Assembly: GCA_003354225.1 (NCBI GenBank)
Contig: PIVH01000287.1
Span: 1 to 6,473, forward strand
DNA from: Globobulimina sp.
Lineage: Eukaryota; Foraminifera; Rotaliida
Direction: 5' to 3'
Length of the DNA stretch: 6,473 nucleotides
The translations under genes and the position numbers were made by a program. The notes under the pieces were generated by a model, which saw only the letters and a list, made by a program, of their open reading frames with translations, had not been told where the DNA came from and did no database searches. Shown here in pieces: positions 6,048-6,473 of this stretch. Positions within the stretch are counted from its first letter, which is position 1; the number at the start of each line of letters is the position of its first letter.

Positions 6048-6473
6048 CTTCCTGCGACGCCTGGTACACCCATATCTTCGCCATCGACAAATAGCAGATC
6101 AATACCTATATCAACGGGATTATTGGCCAGTAATTCTGCAATTGTCATAAGAACAGCGATGCCGCTTGCCCCGTCATTTGCACCAATAATCGGTGTATTC
6201 TGATTCTCTTTTATCGTATCCATATCGGCAATTTCTCGAGTATCCCAATGAGCCAGGAGCATTATCCGCATTTCAACAGCGGGATTATATCTGGCCAGAA
6301 AATTGGATAGAATAACAGTATCGCCATGCATGGGGTGGATGACGGGAGTTTTATACTCCTTGAATTCATCACACAGGGGCGGCAAAAAACTTGTAAAAAG
6401 CTTTATCATCTCACCATGTCCCTGGCTGCCTGGATACCGTGGACCAAAATCACATTGGGTTTGAAGATGTTTG
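6028..6473 (-). CDS. M28-family metallopeptidase / glutaminyl-cyclase-like protein, bacterial type, both ends missing
   Basis: About 148 codons are open from the right edge to the junction. Motifs in order: CDFGPRYPGSQGH, then LSNFLARYNP, LLAHWDTR, PIIGANDGASG, and IDLLFVDGEDMG ending GSYGLGTKE. AHWDTR, GANDGASG and DGED are the typical signature of bacterial zinc-dependent glutaminyl-peptide cyclotransferase-like members of family M28, where His, Asp and acidic residues hold zinc and act in catalysis. Such proteins are usually exported, but the N-terminus lies outside the window. The C-terminal third, which should carry another zinc-ligand His, is absent. The poly-proline extension after TKE (down to the stop at 5960-5962) is not part of it. 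The gene has no intron and its base composition differs from its neighbours. Cyclase versus aminopeptidase activity cannot be decided. Confidence 0.8.

Noticed and set aside
5807-6150. Two further plus-strand frames of 77 and 72 codons.
   Set aside because: Alternate frames across the intron, glycine-rich exon and junction; the spliced frame explains this region better.

Overview
This window reads as DNA from a unicellular eukaryote whose final ~445 bases look bacterial. Evidence for a eukaryote: AT-rich genes on both strands, short GT-AG introns that restore good protein alignments (81, 62 and probably 57 nt), a Rab GTPase, two SAM domains, a seven-transmembrane receptor-like protein, a WH2/proline-rich segment and an FKBP domain. 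All four complete reading frames end in TAA, and no stop reassignment is needed. The style of the proteins reminds me of rhizarian protists such as foraminifera, but that is an impression from memory and not proven here.

Layout. Positions 1-1959 (minus strand) hold the 5' part of a large two-exon gene. It encodes a RelA/SpoT-like nucleotidyltransferase fold, a SAM domain, a poly-Q/Ala linker, proline-rich WH2-like repeats and the beginning of an FKBP domain that runs off the left edge. A 351-bp intergenic region separates it from a divergent plus-strand pair. First comes a Rab1-like GTPase (2311-2949) with a missing NKxD motif and no C-terminal cysteines. Second is a 210-residue SAM-domain protein (2939-3571) whose ATG lies 11 nt inside the Rab frame. 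A 525-bp gene-free stretch follows. Then come a 310-residue seven-helix receptor-like protein (4097-5029) and a spliced glycine-rich protein (about 5161-6047).

Near 6018-6035 the glycine-rich frame meets a minus-strand M28 metallopeptidase / glutaminyl-cyclase-like gene of bacterial character. Both proteins lose their expected continuation at the same place, from opposite directions. The simplest reading is a chimeric join in the assembly; a real insertion is less likely.

Function. The receptor-like protein, the Rab, the two SAM proteins and the putative actin-binding fusion would fit membrane-to-cytoskeleton signalling. Co-location in a eukaryotic genome is weak evidence for joint function. 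The most novel item is the RelA/SpoT-fold + SAM + WH2 + FKBP architecture. It is split by an intron and lies in a reading frame that a simple ATG-to-stop search misses.
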